Assembly: GCA_036841525.1 (NCBI GenBank)
Contig: DAITVZ010000037.1
Span: 1 to 46,656, forward strand
DNA: 46,656 nucleotides
Source of the DNA: JAAYEA01 sp012689325
GTDB taxonomy: Bacteria > Chloroflexota > Anaerolineae > JAAYEA01
Direction: 5' to 3'
Shown here: in pieces, positions 30,025-40,700 of the stretch
Numbering within the stretch: position 1 is the stretch's first letter
Layout: the number at the start of each line of letters is the position of its first letter
Made by a program: the position numbers and the translations under genes
Notes under the pieces: generated by a model
Told to the model about the DNA's origin: nothing
The model's input: the letters and a program-made list of their open reading frames with translations, nothing else
Database searches by the model: none

Positions 30025-30773
30025 ATGATCATCTACCCCGCCATCGACCTGCGACAGGGGCGCTGCGTGCGCTTGCAACAGGGACTGAAGGACACAGAGA
30101 CCGTCTATGGCGACGACCCCGCGCAGGTGGCGCGGCGCTGGGCCGCCGAGGGCGCCGCGTGGCTGCACGTGGTCAACCTGGACGGCGCCTTTGGCGACCA
30201 GGCTAGCGCGGGCGCCGAGCTGCCGCCCAACCTGGCCGCCCTGCGCGCCATCGCCCAAGCCACCCCGCTGCCGGTCCAGTTCGGCGGCGGGATGCGGAGC
30301 TGGGGCGCCATCGCCCAGGCCTTCGAGCTGGGCGCGTCGCGGGTCATCCTGGGCACGGCGGCGCTGGAGGACCCGGCGCTCTTGGCGCGGGCCCTGGCCG
30401 AGTTCGGCAGCGACCGTGTGGCCGTGGGCATCGACGCCAAGGGCGGGCTCGTGGTGACCCACGGCTGGGAGCAAACCAGCGCCGTCCCCGCCGTCGAGCT
30501 GGGGCGGCGCATGGCCGCGCTGGGCGTGGCGCGGGTGGTCTATACCGACGTCGCGCGCGACGGCATGCTGACCGGCGTCAACGTGGCGGCCACCGCCGAG
30601 CTGGCGCGGGAGACGGGGCTGGCCGTCATCGCCTCCGGCGGCGTCTCTAGCGTGGACGACGTCCGGCGGCTGGCCGAAACCGAGGCCGACGTCGAGGGCG
30701 TCATCATCGGAAAGGCGCTTTATACGGGCGCCGTCTCATTGCGCGAGGCCATTCGCGCGGGAAAGGAGCGCAC

Positions 30774-30780
<7 letters not shown>
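30025..30780 (+). CDS. hisA: ProFAR isomerase (phosphoribosylformimino-5-aminoimidazole carboxamide ribotide isomerase)
   Basis: The 251-aa half-barrel-duplicated TIM barrel starts IIYPAIDLRQGRCVRL with the catalytic Asp. FGGGMRSW lies at the first phosphate site, and YTDVARDGMLTGVN with the second Asp and IASGGVSSVDD complete the active site. It isomerises ProFAR to PRFAR. The ATG has GGGAGA upstream. It overlaps hisF by seven nt. Confidence 0.95.
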
Positions 30781-31553
<773 letters not shown>

Positions 31554-31592
31554 GCAGCCCTCGCTCGCCGGCAACCGCATAGAGCCACCTAG

Positions 31593-31630
31593 AGCCTCCC
31601 CAGGGCGCATCGCCCGCGGGAGGCTTTCGT
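31593..31630 (+). terminator. Intrinsic terminator of the his operon
   Basis: AGCCTCCC pairs with GGGAGGCT, with an inner GGGCG/CGCCC helix, followed by TTTCGTT. It lies about 40 nt after hisF. Confidence 0.75.
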
Positions 31631-31668
31631 TACCTTGGGAACTGTAAGCATATTGTAAGCTCTAGCTA

Positions 31669-31697
31669 TTGATAGTTGGCGCTTTCCGTTGTAGAAT
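31669..31697 (+). promoter_or_regulatory. Promoter of the tandem-DsbA lipoprotein gene
   Basis: TTGATA (31669-31674) and TAGAAT (31692-31697) with a 17-bp spacer lie about 110 nt before the TTG start at 31806. Confidence 0.65.
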
Positions 31698-31805
31698 CGG
31701 AGGTGTGGGGAGTCCGCCAAGGGCGCAATCCCGCTGGCGCTCACCACCATACAGCCTCAGCCGTTCAGTCCAACGGCGCGCGGGGCCTCCTGAGGAAGGA
31801 CCACA

Positions 31806-33203
31806 TTGCAGCGACATAGAGGAATCCAGGAGCTTGGGTTGATCGGTCTCGTGCTGGCCGTGCTGCTCGTGGCCGGCGCGGGATGCACGGCGAACGACAG
31901 TTCGTCCGGGGCCACGGTGGCGCCGTCGGTGGTTGTCCACGGGAGCGGCGAGGGTACGCCATCCACGCCCGAGATGCTGGATGGCATCCCGGTGGGGTTC
32001 ACGGAGGAAGGGTATCCTTACCAGGGCGCGGCCAACGCCCCCGTGATTTTGATCGAGTTCACCGATTATCTCTGCCCGTTCTGCGCCCGCCACGCCACGC
32101 AGACGGCGCCACAACTCGTTGAGCGATATATCCGCAGTGGTCAGGTCAAGTGGATTTTCCGGGATCTCCCGCTGGCGGGCTTGCACCCCACCTCGGCGCA
32201 GGGGCACGTGGCGGCCCAGTGCGTGGGGGAGCAGGGGGCGGCGCTCTTTTGGCGGATGCACGACCAGCTCTTTGCCAACCAGTCCCAGTGGAACCAACTG
32301 GCGGACCCCGCCGCCTATCTGGCGCAGGTCGCCCAGGGACTGGGCGCCGACATGACTGCCTACAGCGCCTGCCTCGCCTCCGGCCGCGGCCAGGCCATCG
32401 TGAGCCAGGGGCTCGCCGATGCCGCCGCCCTGGGTTTCACCGGCACGCCGAGCTTCCAGATGACGAACGCGCAGGGAAGCGGGCCTTACACCCTGGTGGG
32501 GGCGCAGCCGGTGGCGGTCTTTAGCCAGTGGCTGGATGCGCTGTTGGGGAACAACCCCCCGCCGGCGACGCCGACGCCCGCGCCCCAGCCGACGGTGGCG
32601 CTGCCGCTGTGGGCCAGCCCCGAGGGCCTGGCCGCCGACCCGAAGCGGCCGGGCTACACGGTGGCCGGCGATCCCTTCCGGGGCGACCCGGGCGCGCTCA
32701 TGACGGTGGTCGAGTTTAGCGACTATCAGTGCCCGGTCTGCCGCACCCACGCCCTGGAGGTGCAGCCCGCGCTGGACCATTTCGTGAAAAGCGGGCAGGT
32801 GCAATGGGTCTTTAAGAATCTGCCCCTGCGCATGCACCCGCAAGCGGCGGTGGCCGCCGCGGCGGCGGTCTGCGCGGGCGAGCAGGCCAAGTTCTGGGAG
32901 ATGCACGACCTGCTCTTCCAGGAGGTGGACCGCTGGGCGGTGGAGCCGCCGGAGCCGCCGCTGGAGGCGCTGGCGGCGCAGCTCGGGCTGGATGGCGCGG
33001 CCTTTGCCGCCTGCCTGAACGGGCGGAAGGCGATGGAGCGCGTGCTGAGCGATGTGTACGACGCCCAGCAGGTGGGCAACTCTACGCCGCTCTTTGTGGT
33101 GCTCTATGGCGGCACCGGGCGGATCGTGCGGGGCTCCCTGCCGGTGGATCAGTTCGAAAAAGTTTTGCAGGACGAGCTGCAAAAGGCGGCCGCGAGCCGG
33201 TAG
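31806..33203 (+). CDS. Lipoprotein with two DsbA/thioredoxin_4 domains
   Basis: The 465-aa protein has a lipoprotein signal (LVAGAG-C27). Two DsbA-type thioredoxin domains follow. The first has FTDYLCPFCARH (C90/C93), the second FSDYQCPVCRTH (C309/C312), and a Pro/Thr linker lies at about 247-265. Both keep the CPxC pair and the following GTPSF or STPLF cis-proline loops. It probably introduces or shuffles disulfides on the outer face of the membrane; the neighbouring secreted proteins are candidate substrates. The start is TTG 31806 after AGGAAGGA. Two active sites in one chain may allow internal relay of electrons. Confidence 0.88.
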   Translation: MQRHRGIQELGLIGLVLAVLLVAGAGCTANDSSSGATVAPSVVVHGSGEGTPSTPEMLDGIPVGFTEEGYPYQGAANAPVILIEFTDYLCPFCARHATQTAPQLVERYIRSGQVKWIFRDLPLAGLHPTSAQGHVAAQCVGEQGAALFWRMHDQLFANQSQWNQLADPAAYLAQVAQGLGADMTAYSACLASGRGQAIVSQGLADAAALGFTGTPSFQMTNAQGSGPYTLVGAQPVAVFSQWLDALLGNNPPPATPTPAPQPTVALPLWASPEGLAADPKRPGYTVAGDPFRGDPGALMTVVEFSDYQCPVCRTHALEVQPALDHFVKSGQVQWVFKNLPLRMHPQAAVAAAAAVCAGEQAKFWEMHDLLFQEVDRWAVEPPEPPLEALAAQLGLDGAAFAACLNGRKAMERVLSDVYDAQQVGNSTPLFVVLYGGTGRIVRGSLPVDQFEKVLQDELQKAAASR

Positions 33204-33315
33204 CGCGGGAAAGGACTTGTCTATGGGATTGGACGACGGCTATCTTTCCTGGGCCAGCTGGCCCGGGGCCGCGAGAAGGGGCCCGCAAGTGGTTCTGTGC
33301 GGGCGGTTGGCCGAG

Positions 33316-33344
33316 TTGGCGGATTTGCGGTTATGTAGTATAAT
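33316..33344 (+). promoter_or_regulatory. Promoter of the surface protein / structured leader
   Basis: TTGGCG (33316-33321) and TATAAT (33339-33344) are 17 bp apart. The predicted start near 33351 coincides with the 5' base of the long-range helix of the leader RNA. Confidence 0.7.
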
Positions 33345-33350
33345 AACTGC

Positions 33351-33486
33351 AAAGACTGCCCAGAGTAGCCGGCCTCCGCGGTTGTATCGGCTGGAGGAGG
33401 GCCGGCCGATTGGGATGCTCAGTTGTAACGACGTAGGCCCGGGGGTCAGGTGGATCCACGGGAGGCATCGCGAATGGACAGTCTTT
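33351..33486 (+). ncRNA. Structured 5' leader RNA of unknown class
   Basis: AAAGACTG (33351-33358) pairs perfectly with CAGTCTTT (33479-33486), closing a multi-branched domain. One arm is GCCGGCC/GGCCGGC (33368-33374 with 33400-33406). Another is GATGC/GCATC (33414-33418 with 33465-33469), which encloses a GTGGATCCAC palindrome. The ribosome site AAGGAGG lies 30 nt after the domain. The transcript appears to begin with the closing helix. It does not match the c-di-GMP, TPP, cobalamin or SAM patterns I know. The rest of 33204-33350 shows no convincing gene. Confidence 0.45.
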
Positions 33487-33530
33487 GGCACGGCCGTGCG
33501 GCCGCTGCCCCAGCCAAGGAGGTTTAAAAA

Positions 33531-35063
33531 GTGAATACGCGCAGGATCTTGAGGATCGTGGGGGCCATGGTGGCCCTGTCCCTGGTGGTCGTGGGCGTCG
33601 CCTACGCCTTCGGGGTGGGTAACGTGGACGGGGTGTGGGAGTACGTCGAAGACTCTGGAGCAGATGAGGGGGCCTACTGCGACGGGTGGGCCACGGTTGC
33701 CGGCGGGACGGTCACGGCTTTTAGCTCCAGTGATCCAGCCATCCAGACCGGAAGCAATACGGATGAGAATCAGGTGCGGTATGGCAGACCAGAAGGGCTT
33801 AGCAACTGCCCGAGCGGGAGCTACGGGTTTGGGCGGCAGAGCGGGTTCGGCTTTGACGGCATCAACGGCCCCATCAGCGTGGGCATGGATGCTCCCTTCT
33901 ACCTGGGCAGCTTTACGCACTATAACAACCCGGTCTATCAATCTAGTCCCGCTAACCCTCTGGCGTGGGTTGACCTGGCGGTGACGGTGCCGGTGGACTG
34001 CGACGACAACGGGACCGCGGATACCACCTTCCTCTTCTACCCGCGGTTCGGCCTGGACGAGACGCCCAACAATGACGACACTCCAACGAATCCATGCCCC
34101 TATCTGCCAGGGGACCCGGTCAACGACAATGGGTGCGCCGACAAGGTGACCATCGTGCAGCCGCCGAACCCGACCTTTACCTGCTCGGGCGTGCAGTACA
34201 CGGTGAACATCCTGGGCTTCACCACCAACGCCGACTGCGCCACGGTGTACGACGCGAGCGCGGCCAAAACCGAGTTCGTGACCAAGGAGCAGGCCACCAA
34301 CAACGCCTGCCTGTGGGCCAACATCGCCGCGCCCACCGCGGACGCCCGGGTGCTCAAGGACTGCAACGGCTTTGCGACCCAGGACCCGCACTATGTGGTG
34401 ACGGTGGACAACCTGGGGCCGGGCGTGGCGCTGGGCGCCCAGATCGTGGATGTCCTGCCCAACGGCGTCACCTACGCCAGCTACACCTCCCAGCGGACGG
34501 TGGGCGGCGTGACCAGCAACCAGGGCACCTGCACGGTGTCGGGGCAGACGGTGACCTGCAACCTGAACGCGGTGTTGCCCGCGACGACGACGGATGACAC
34601 GGCCAAGTGGGTGGTGGACATCAACGTGGACTATGCGCAGGTGACGAACCCGTCTTTTGAGAACCAGGCCACCCTGACCACCACGTCGGTGGACCCCGTC
34701 ACGGCCAACAACACGTCGCCCTGGGTCACCTGCACGCCGACCGAGGTTGAGCTGGGCCCATTCACGGCGACGGGAGCGGTGCGGTCCGTGGTGCTCCACT
34801 GGGAGACGTACAGCGAGACCGACAACCTGGGCTTTAACATCTATCGCGCGCCCAGCCTCAAGGGGAAAAAGACCAAGGTCAACAAGGAGATCATTCCCGG
34901 TCTGCTTGGGAGCCCCACTGGCAGGACGTATGAGTACACGGATGAGCCTCTCGCCCCGAACAAGACCTTCTTCTATTGGCTGGAGGACCTGGACAGCAAC
35001 GGCCAGACCGTGCTCCACGGTCCGGTGCAGGCGACGACGCTAAAGAACCCGAAAAAGAAGTAG
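33531..35063 (+). CDS. Secreted surface protein with DUF11-like repeat and shared C-terminal module
   Basis: The 510-aa protein has a signal peptide (about 1-26, VGAMVALSLVVVGVAYA). An N-terminal Gly/Asn-rich domain follows (VWEYVEDSGADEGAYCDGW), resembling choice-of-anchor-type domains. A DUF11-like Ig-fold repeat lies near 275-400 (DPHYVVTVDNLGPGVALGAQIVDVLP). The C-terminal module of about 105 residues has FTATG, HWETYSETDNLGFNIYR, YWLEDLD and HGPV. The same module ends the C25 and M14 peptidases downstream, so it is probably a cell-surface attachment or sorting domain. GTG 33531 follows AAGGAGG. Confidence 0.75.
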   Translation: MNTRRILRIVGAMVALSLVVVGVAYAFGVGNVDGVWEYVEDSGADEGAYCDGWATVAGGTVTAFSSSDPAIQTGSNTDENQVRYGRPEGLSNCPSGSYGFGRQSGFGFDGINGPISVGMDAPFYLGSFTHYNNPVYQSSPANPLAWVDLAVTVPVDCDDNGTADTTFLFYPRFGLDETPNNDDTPTNPCPYLPGDPVNDNGCADKVTIVQPPNPTFTCSGVQYTVNILGFTTNADCATVYDASAAKTEFVTKEQATNNACLWANIAAPTADARVLKDCNGFATQDPHYVVTVDNLGPGVALGAQIVDVLPNGVTYASYTSQRTVGGVTSNQGTCTVSGQTVTCNLNAVLPATTTDDTAKWVVDINVDYAQVTNPSFENQATLTTTSVDPVTANNTSPWVTCTPTEVELGPFTATGAVRSVVLHWETYSETDNLGFNIYRAPSLKGKKTKVNKEIIPGLLGSPTGRTYEYTDEPLAPNKTFFYWLEDLDSNGQTVLHGPVQATTLKNPKKK

Positions 35064-35144
35064 GATCGAGAGAGATGTGGATGCCGCCGCTGCGGTCTCG
35101 CGAGGGGCCGCAGCGGCCCGGCAGTTGACGATGGAGGATGCGGT

Positions 35145-35435
35145 TTGGCGCAGCAAGAGGCGCGGTACGAACGCAACCCGGATTTCATCTTTCGCAAGAT
35201 CGTGGACGAGGCCGTGCTGGTGCCGATCCGCCAGGACGTGGCGGACATGGACTGCATCTATACGCTGAACGGCGTGGGCGCCTCCGTCTGGCAGCATCTG
35301 GAGGGGCCGGCCAGCGTGGCCGAGCTCCAGGCGGCGCTGGAGGCCGAGTACGACGCCGAGCCGGCGGTGATCGCCGCCGACCTGGCGGCGTTTCTCGGCG
35401 AGATGGCGGCCATCGGCGCCGTGCGCGAGGCCTAG
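35145..35435 (+). CDS. PqqD-family RiPP recognition protein
   Basis: The 96-aa protein contains RNPDFIFRKIVDEAVLVPI, then IYTLNGVGASVWQHLEGP, the PqqD winged-helix pattern in which the protein binds the leader of a ribosomal peptide and hands it to a radical SAM enzyme. TTG 35145 follows GGAGGA at six nt. It ends three nt before the radical SAM gene, so the two are tightly coupled. Confidence 0.85.
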   Translation: MAQQEARYERNPDFIFRKIVDEAVLVPIRQDVADMDCIYTLNGVGASVWQHLEGPASVAELQAALEAEYDAEPAVIAADLAAFLGEMAAIGAVREA

Positions 35436-35438
35436 GCC

Positions 35439-36518
35439 ATGGGCTGCACATCCTGTCCCGAGATGGACCTCGGCGAGTGGGGCGAGGAGCTCCACCAGCG
35501 GCTGCAGGGGCGGCGCTATCCCCTGGGGGGCACCCTGGAGGTGACGGACCGCTGCAACCTGAGCTGCGTCCATTGCTACATCAACCAGCCGGCGGCGAGC
35601 CGGGCGGCGCAAACCCGCGAGTTGAGCGCTGCCCAGATCGCGGGGCTGCTGGACCAGATGGCCGAGGCGGGCACCCTGTTCCTGCTGCTTACCGGCGGGG
35701 AGCCGCTGCTGCGGCTTGATTTTGCCGAGATCTACCAGATGGCCCGCCAGCGCGGGATGGTGGTTTCGCTCTTTACCAACGGCAGTTTGCTCACGCCGCG
35801 GATCGCCGACGTGCTGGCTGATTCGCGGCCCTTTGGCATCGAGATCACGCTCTATGGGGCCACTCCGCAGACGTACGAGGCGGTGACGCGGGCGCCCGGC
35901 TCCTATGCCCGCTGCCGGCGGGGCATCGAGCTGCTGCTGGAGCGCGGGCTGCCGCTGACGCTCAAGTCCGTCCTGTTGCGGGCCAACCGCCACGAGCTGC
36001 CCGCCATGCGCGAATTGGCCGCCGAGCTGGGGGTCAAGTTCCGCTACGATGGCACGCTCTGGCCCCGGCTGGATGGGGGAGAGCAGCCCTACGACCAGCG
36101 GCTCTCCCTGGAAGAGATGCTGGCCCTGGATCTCGAGGATCCGGAGCGGCGGCGGCAATGGGAGAAGACGGCCGCAGCTTTCAGCGGGCAATTCGTCCGC
36201 GCCGAGCGGGTCTATAGCTGTGGCGCCGGCCTGCAAACGTTTCATGTGGATAGCGCCGGCAGGATGAGCATCTGCACCATGTCCCGCCGGCCTGCCTATG
36301 ACCTGCTGAGCATGGGCTTCCAGGAGGCCTGGGAACGCCTGGGCGAGTTGCGCCAGTTGAAGCGGCAGTTGGACACGCCCTGCCGCACCTGCGCGGTTGG
36401 CGCGCTGTGCACCCAGTGCCCCGGCTGGTCGCAGGCCGTCCACGGCGACGACGAGACGCCGGTGGAATTCGTGTGCAAGCTGGGCAAGCTGCGCGCCGCG
36501 CAGTTCCTGTGCCCGTAG
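35439..36518 (+). CDS. Radical SAM/SPASM peptide maturase
   Basis: The 359-aa protein has the radical SAM cluster motif C39-NLS-C43-VH-C46 and the SAM-binding TGGEPLL. A C-terminal SPASM region has Cys in SCGAG, ICTMS, TPCRTCAVGALCTQCPGW and VCKLG, which should bind one or two auxiliary iron-sulfur clusters. Enzymes of this type form thioether or carbon-carbon links in ribosomal peptides. An extra CTSC pair lies at the N-terminus. Between the PqqD-like gene and a 52-aa precursor, its substrate is almost certainly that precursor; the chemistry cannot be told from sequence. Confidence 0.9.
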   Translation: MGCTSCPEMDLGEWGEELHQRLQGRRYPLGGTLEVTDRCNLSCVHCYINQPAASRAAQTRELSAAQIAGLLDQMAEAGTLFLLLTGGEPLLRLDFAEIYQMARQRGMVVSLFTNGSLLTPRIADVLADSRPFGIEITLYGATPQTYEAVTRAPGSYARCRRGIELLLERGLPLTLKSVLLRANRHELPAMRELAAELGVKFRYDGTLWPRLDGGEQPYDQRLSLEEMLALDLEDPERRRQWEKTAAAFSGQFVRAERVYSCGAGLQTFHVDSAGRMSICTMSRRPAYDLLSMGFQEAWERLGELRQLKRQLDTPCRTCAVGALCTQCPGWSQAVHGDDETPVEFVCKLGKLRAAQFLCP

Positions 36519-36536
36519 CGAAAGAGAGGAGAACGC

Positions 36537-36695
36537 ATGAGCAAACAGAGGTACGAAGCTCCGGCCGTCAAGAGGGTGCGCCTGGTGGTCAAGCACGCGA
36601 TCCTGTCCGTCTGCCATAGCAGCCCGAACCTCGATCCAAAGGGCGCGACGCCTTGCACAGTCACAGCCGGCTGCAATATCCCGCCGACGCCGTGA
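36537..36695 (+). CDS. RiPP precursor peptide, 52 aa
   Basis: A short gene starting at ATG 36537 after AGAGAGGAG. The leader (about 1-25) contains KQRYEAPAVKRVRLVV. The Y-x-x-P-x-V-x-x-V pattern is common in precursors that pair with PqqD/radical SAM systems. The core has C26, C40 and C46 among Ser, Thr, Gly and Pro, ending IPPTP. It lies 18 nt after the maturase gene. A GC-rich hairpin follows. Three Cys fit thioether crosslinking, but no known RiPP class is matched. Confidence 0.8.
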   Translation: MSKQRYEAPAVKRVRLVVKHAILSVCHSSPNLDPKGATPCTVTAGCNIPPTP

Positions 36696-36718
36696 GCGAT
36701 GCGAGGATGGTTGGCGAG

Positions 36719-36752
36719 CCGATCCGGCCCAGCGCCCCGACGGGCGGATCGG
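36719..36752 (+). other. Hairpin between the precursor and kinase genes
   Basis: CCGATCCG plus CCC pairs with GGG plus CGGATCGG around an 11-nt loop with one bulged G. There is no T-run. Such a hairpin after a precursor gene can stabilise that message relative to downstream genes. Confidence 0.55.
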
Positions 36753-36798
36753 TTGATCGCCAGGGGATGGCGCGAGGCGGGCGACGGAGCCCCTGGTC

Positions 36799-37725
36799 AT
36801 GTGGGTTGACAAGATAGCGGCCGTGGAGACCGCCTGTTTGGGTTTGCGCGTGGCCGGTCTGGGGTTTTGGCTCGATGTGCGGGGTTCCGGCCTTTGCTTG
36901 GCGGTGCCGCCGGGCCATGCCCAGTTCCTGGCGCGAGAGACCTCCGAGGTCGCAGGTCAGTTTGCGGCTGGCCCGGCCTCGGAGGTTTTCGACTGCCTGG
37001 TTTTACGGGTGCGGAGCGCGCCGCCGCCCATTGGCCCGGGAGGGAAAAGCCTCCTTTACCGAACCGAGAACCGGGAGCTCTGGCTGGACGAGGCCGGGCG
37101 CTATGTCTTTTGCGCCCCCCGTCAAGCGCCGCCCCGGCAGGCCATCATCGAGCCCGATTTCTCCTCGGGGGAGATCGTGGGTGAGTTCGCGGACGATGGA
37201 GAAGGACTCTACCCCCTGCAGGGCCTGGATAACGTGATCCTGTCCAACTGGCTGGCCAGCTATGGCGATGTGATCCTCCACGCTTCGGGTGTGGTGCTGG
37301 ACGGGAAGGGCTACGCCTTTGTCGGACCCGCCGGGGTCGGCAAGTCCACCCTGGCCGCCCATCTGGCCCAGCGGCACGGGGCCCTGGTGCTGGGCGAGGA
37401 TCAGGTGGTGCTTCGCCACCTGGGTGGCCGCTTCTGGATCTATGGCACGCCCTGGCACCTGAACCCCGCCATGTGCTCCCCGCAGGGGATACCTCTGGAA
37501 TCGCTCTTCTTCCTGGAAAGGACGGGCAGCGCGCGCGTGGCGCCGTGCGCCTCGGTGGATGGCGTGGCCCGCCTGCTGCAGACCGCTTTCGTGCCCTACT
37601 ATAACCGGGCCGGTGTGGCCCGTATCCTGGACCGCGCGGCTCTCTTGGCTGAGCAGGTGCCGCTGGGCACCCTCAGCTATTGCCTCGGGGATGACGTGGC
37701 GGGACTGATCTTGAACACAAGGTGA
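36799..37725 (+). CDS. HprK-like kinase of RiPP cluster
   Basis: The 308-aa protein has a Walker A loop VGPAGVGKSTLAAHL at about residues 175-190, GEDQVVL as the following acidic motif, and a C-terminal region like the HPr kinase/phosphorylase fold (YGTPWHLN, FLERTG). The N-terminal half, with an ILHASGVV strand before the P-loop, matches the HprK-related proteins seen beside PqqD/radical SAM or lasso peptide genes. It might phosphorylate the peptide or control its export; this is unproven. ATG 36799; the stop is seven nt before the C25 peptidase start. Confidence 0.8.
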   Translation: MWVDKIAAVETACLGLRVAGLGFWLDVRGSGLCLAVPPGHAQFLARETSEVAGQFAAGPASEVFDCLVLRVRSAPPPIGPGGKSLLYRTENRELWLDEAGRYVFCAPRQAPPRQAIIEPDFSSGEIVGEFADDGEGLYPLQGLDNVILSNWLASYGDVILHASGVVLDGKGYAFVGPAGVGKSTLAAHLAQRHGALVLGEDQVVLRHLGGRFWIYGTPWHLNPAMCSPQGIPLESLFFLERTGSARVAPCASVDGVARLLQTAFVPYYNRAGVARILDRAALLAEQVPLGTLSYCLGDDVAGLILNTR

Positions 37726-37732
37726 AAACGAC

Positions 37733-40700
37733 ATGACGCGACCCAGACTGTTCCGCTTGATTTTGGCGTTGGCGATCCTGGCGACCGGCGCTCTTCCGGC
37801 CAGGCTCAGCCCTGCGGTGGCCGCCGCGCCGCCTGGCAATGTGCGATTGGTATCCTCCACCGAGACCGGGGTGACCTTCGACGTGTTCGTGCCGTGGGAC
37901 CTGGTGGCGTTGGAGCCCACCACGGTGGACGGCACGCCGTACGTGGCGGTGTCGCTGCCCGACTCGGCCCTGATCGGCCAGGCCGGCGCTCCGGCGCTCC
38001 CCTTCCTGGCCGCGGCGATCGGCGTCCCCTTTGACGCGACGCTGAGCGTGAGCGTCAAACCCGGCAAGGCGCACCGGCTGGCGCTGGCGAACCCGCCGCT
38101 GCCGGCGGCGACGCAAAGGCTGGACTGGACACCTGGGGCCGCCGCGACCGACGCGCCTCCCGAGCCGGAGATGGTCCGTGTCGTCGAGGCGGATCCGGCC
38201 ATCTATGCCCGCAAGGCGGTTTATCCGCCAGCCCTGGCCGAGCTCGCGACCGATGGTGTGGTGCGCCAGCAACGGGTGGCGGGCCTCGCGGTCTACCCCG
38301 TGCAGTACAACCCCGCCACCAAGCGCCTCATCATCTATGAGACCATTCGTGTGCAGGTGAGCTTTACCGGGTCGCGGTCGGCGCCCCACGGTAAGCCAGC
38401 GCGCGATTCCCAGGCCTATGAGAGCCTGCTGAGCGACGAGCTGCTGAACTACGAGTCGGCGGCGGCCTGGCGTCGCTCGTCCGAGACCAGCACTTCACTG
38501 CTGTCCGAGCAGTCCTTGCTTGCCGAGCAGTCGCTGCTCGCCGACCTCCAGAGCGGGACGCTGCCCTGGACGCCGCCTGACCCCGGCTGGCGGGTCAAGG
38601 TACGGGAGGACGGCCTTTACAAGCTGACCTACACGGAATTGCAGAACGCGAACCTGCCGGTGGCCACGCTGGATCCGCGCACCTTCCGCCTCTATAACCT
38701 GGGCGACGAGGTCGCCATCCAGGTGGTGGGGGAAGCCGATGGGGTGTTCGACGCCGCCGACTATATCCTCTTTTACGGTCAGGCCGTGAGCTCCAAATAC
38801 ACGCGCGACAACGTCTATTGGCTGACCTACGACCCCGACGGCCTGGTGACCGGCGCGCGCATGGGCGCTCGCGATGGGACGCCCTCCGGCGGCGCCACCC
38901 CCGCACACTTTTCGGCTGAGCGGCGCTTTGAGGGCAATGCGTACTATCTCACCCTGGTGCCCGGCGACGAGAACCTGGACCGTTGGATGTGGGACTATGT
39001 CTACAAGCCCGTCAAGCCGAGTTGGACCCACACCTTTTCGCTGGCGGCGCCATCCGCGGCCGCGGCGACGCTCCGCATCGCCATGATCGGCCAGCTCCAG
39101 AATGCCGTCAATCCCGACCATCGCGCGCTGATCAGCCTGAACGGCACCCAGATCGGCGACGTGACCTGGGATGGGATCACCTGGCTGACCGCGGAGCTGC
39201 CGGTCCCGGCGGGCCTGCTGGAGGCAGGGACCAATACCCTGGTGGTCACGGCGGGCGCCACCGCCTATGCGTACGACGTGTTTTATATCGACTGGGTGGA
39301 GCTCCAGTTCGCCAGCGGCTTTGTCGCGGAGGGGAACGCGTTGTCCTTCGGCTATGATGCGGCCGGCGACTGGCAGTTCCAGGTGGGCGGCTTTACGACC
39401 AGCCCAGTGGCCGTTTTTGACATCACGAACCCGGCGCTGGTGGCCGCGATCACGGGCGTGACGACGGCCAAGGTCTCCCAAACCTACACGGCTTCCTTCC
39501 GCGACGTCACGGCGGCGCCGGCCGATTATCTGGCCCTGACGGGCGCGGCGATCCGCACCGTCCAGGCCATCGAGCAGGACGCCGCCTCGGACCTGCAGGC
39601 GACCACCAACAGCACGGATCACATCATCATCGCCCATGCGACCTTTGCCGCCCAGGCGGCCCGCCTGCGCGACTGGCGGACGACCCTGGGGCAGCGGTCG
39701 CTGGCGGTGGACGTCCAGGACGTCTATGACGAGTTCGGCTATGGCCTCGTGAGCGTCACGGCCATTCATGACTTTCTGGCCCATGCCTATGCCTCCTGGA
39801 CCGCGCCCGCGCCCTCGTACGTGGTGTTGCTGGGCGACGGGCACTATGATCCGAAGAACTATGCGTACAGCCGGACTTGCTTCATCCCCCCCTACCTGGC
39901 TCCGGTGGACCCGTGGATCGGGGAGACGGCGGCCGACAACCGCTACGTGACGCTGGATGGCGCCGATACCATGCCGGACATGATGCTGGGCCGGATGGCG
40001 GTCAATAGCGCCGCCGAAGCGGATGCCTTTTTGGACAAGATCGAAACCTATGAGACGAACCCCTATACGGATGGCTGGCGGCGGGAGGTGCTGGCGGTCG
40101 CCGACAACGCCGACTCGGGGGGCAACTTTGCGCAGCTGTCGGACAATGTGCTGGCCGCTTGCTTGCAGCCCCCGTATACGGCGCAAAAGATCTATCACGG
40201 GATCACCTACACGGATCCGGCCCTAAGCAGAGCCGCGGTCCTGGCGGCCATCAACGCCGGCAAAGGGATCGTCAACTATGTCGGGCATGGCTACACAACG
40301 GGCTGGGCCTCGGAGGGTCTCATGACCACGGCCAGCGTCGCATCGCTTTCCAACGCGGGCATGTATCCGGTGGTTCTGGCCATGGCCTGCCGGGAGGGCT
40401 ACTACCACAATCCGCACCCGCTTGCGGAGGCGAACACGTACGAGTCGGTGGCGGAGACGATCACCCGCGCCGCCGCCAAGGGCGCGGTGGCGAGCTGGTC
40501 GCCCACCGGCCTCGGCGTCGCCACCGGCCACGACTATTTGAACAGGGGCTTTTTGGATGCGCTGTTGGACGACTCGGATGGCTGGGTCTCGCTTGGCGAG
40601 GCGACCGATGCCGGCAAGCTACGGCTGTGGGCCGCCGGGACCAGCCTGGACTTGCTGGATACGTACCTGCTCTTTGGCGATCCGGGCACCATGACCTTCA

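Noticed and set aside
33345..33410. c-di-GMP class I riboswitch, suggested by GCAAAG and GTAGCCGG
   Set aside because: The upstream half of that riboswitch would overlap the -10 box, and the spacing of the conserved blocks does not fit.
33225..33534. Possible small gene starting MGLDDGYLSW after the DsbA lipoprotein
   Set aside because: It overlaps the promoter, structured leader and ribosome site of the next gene and shows no recognisable protein features.
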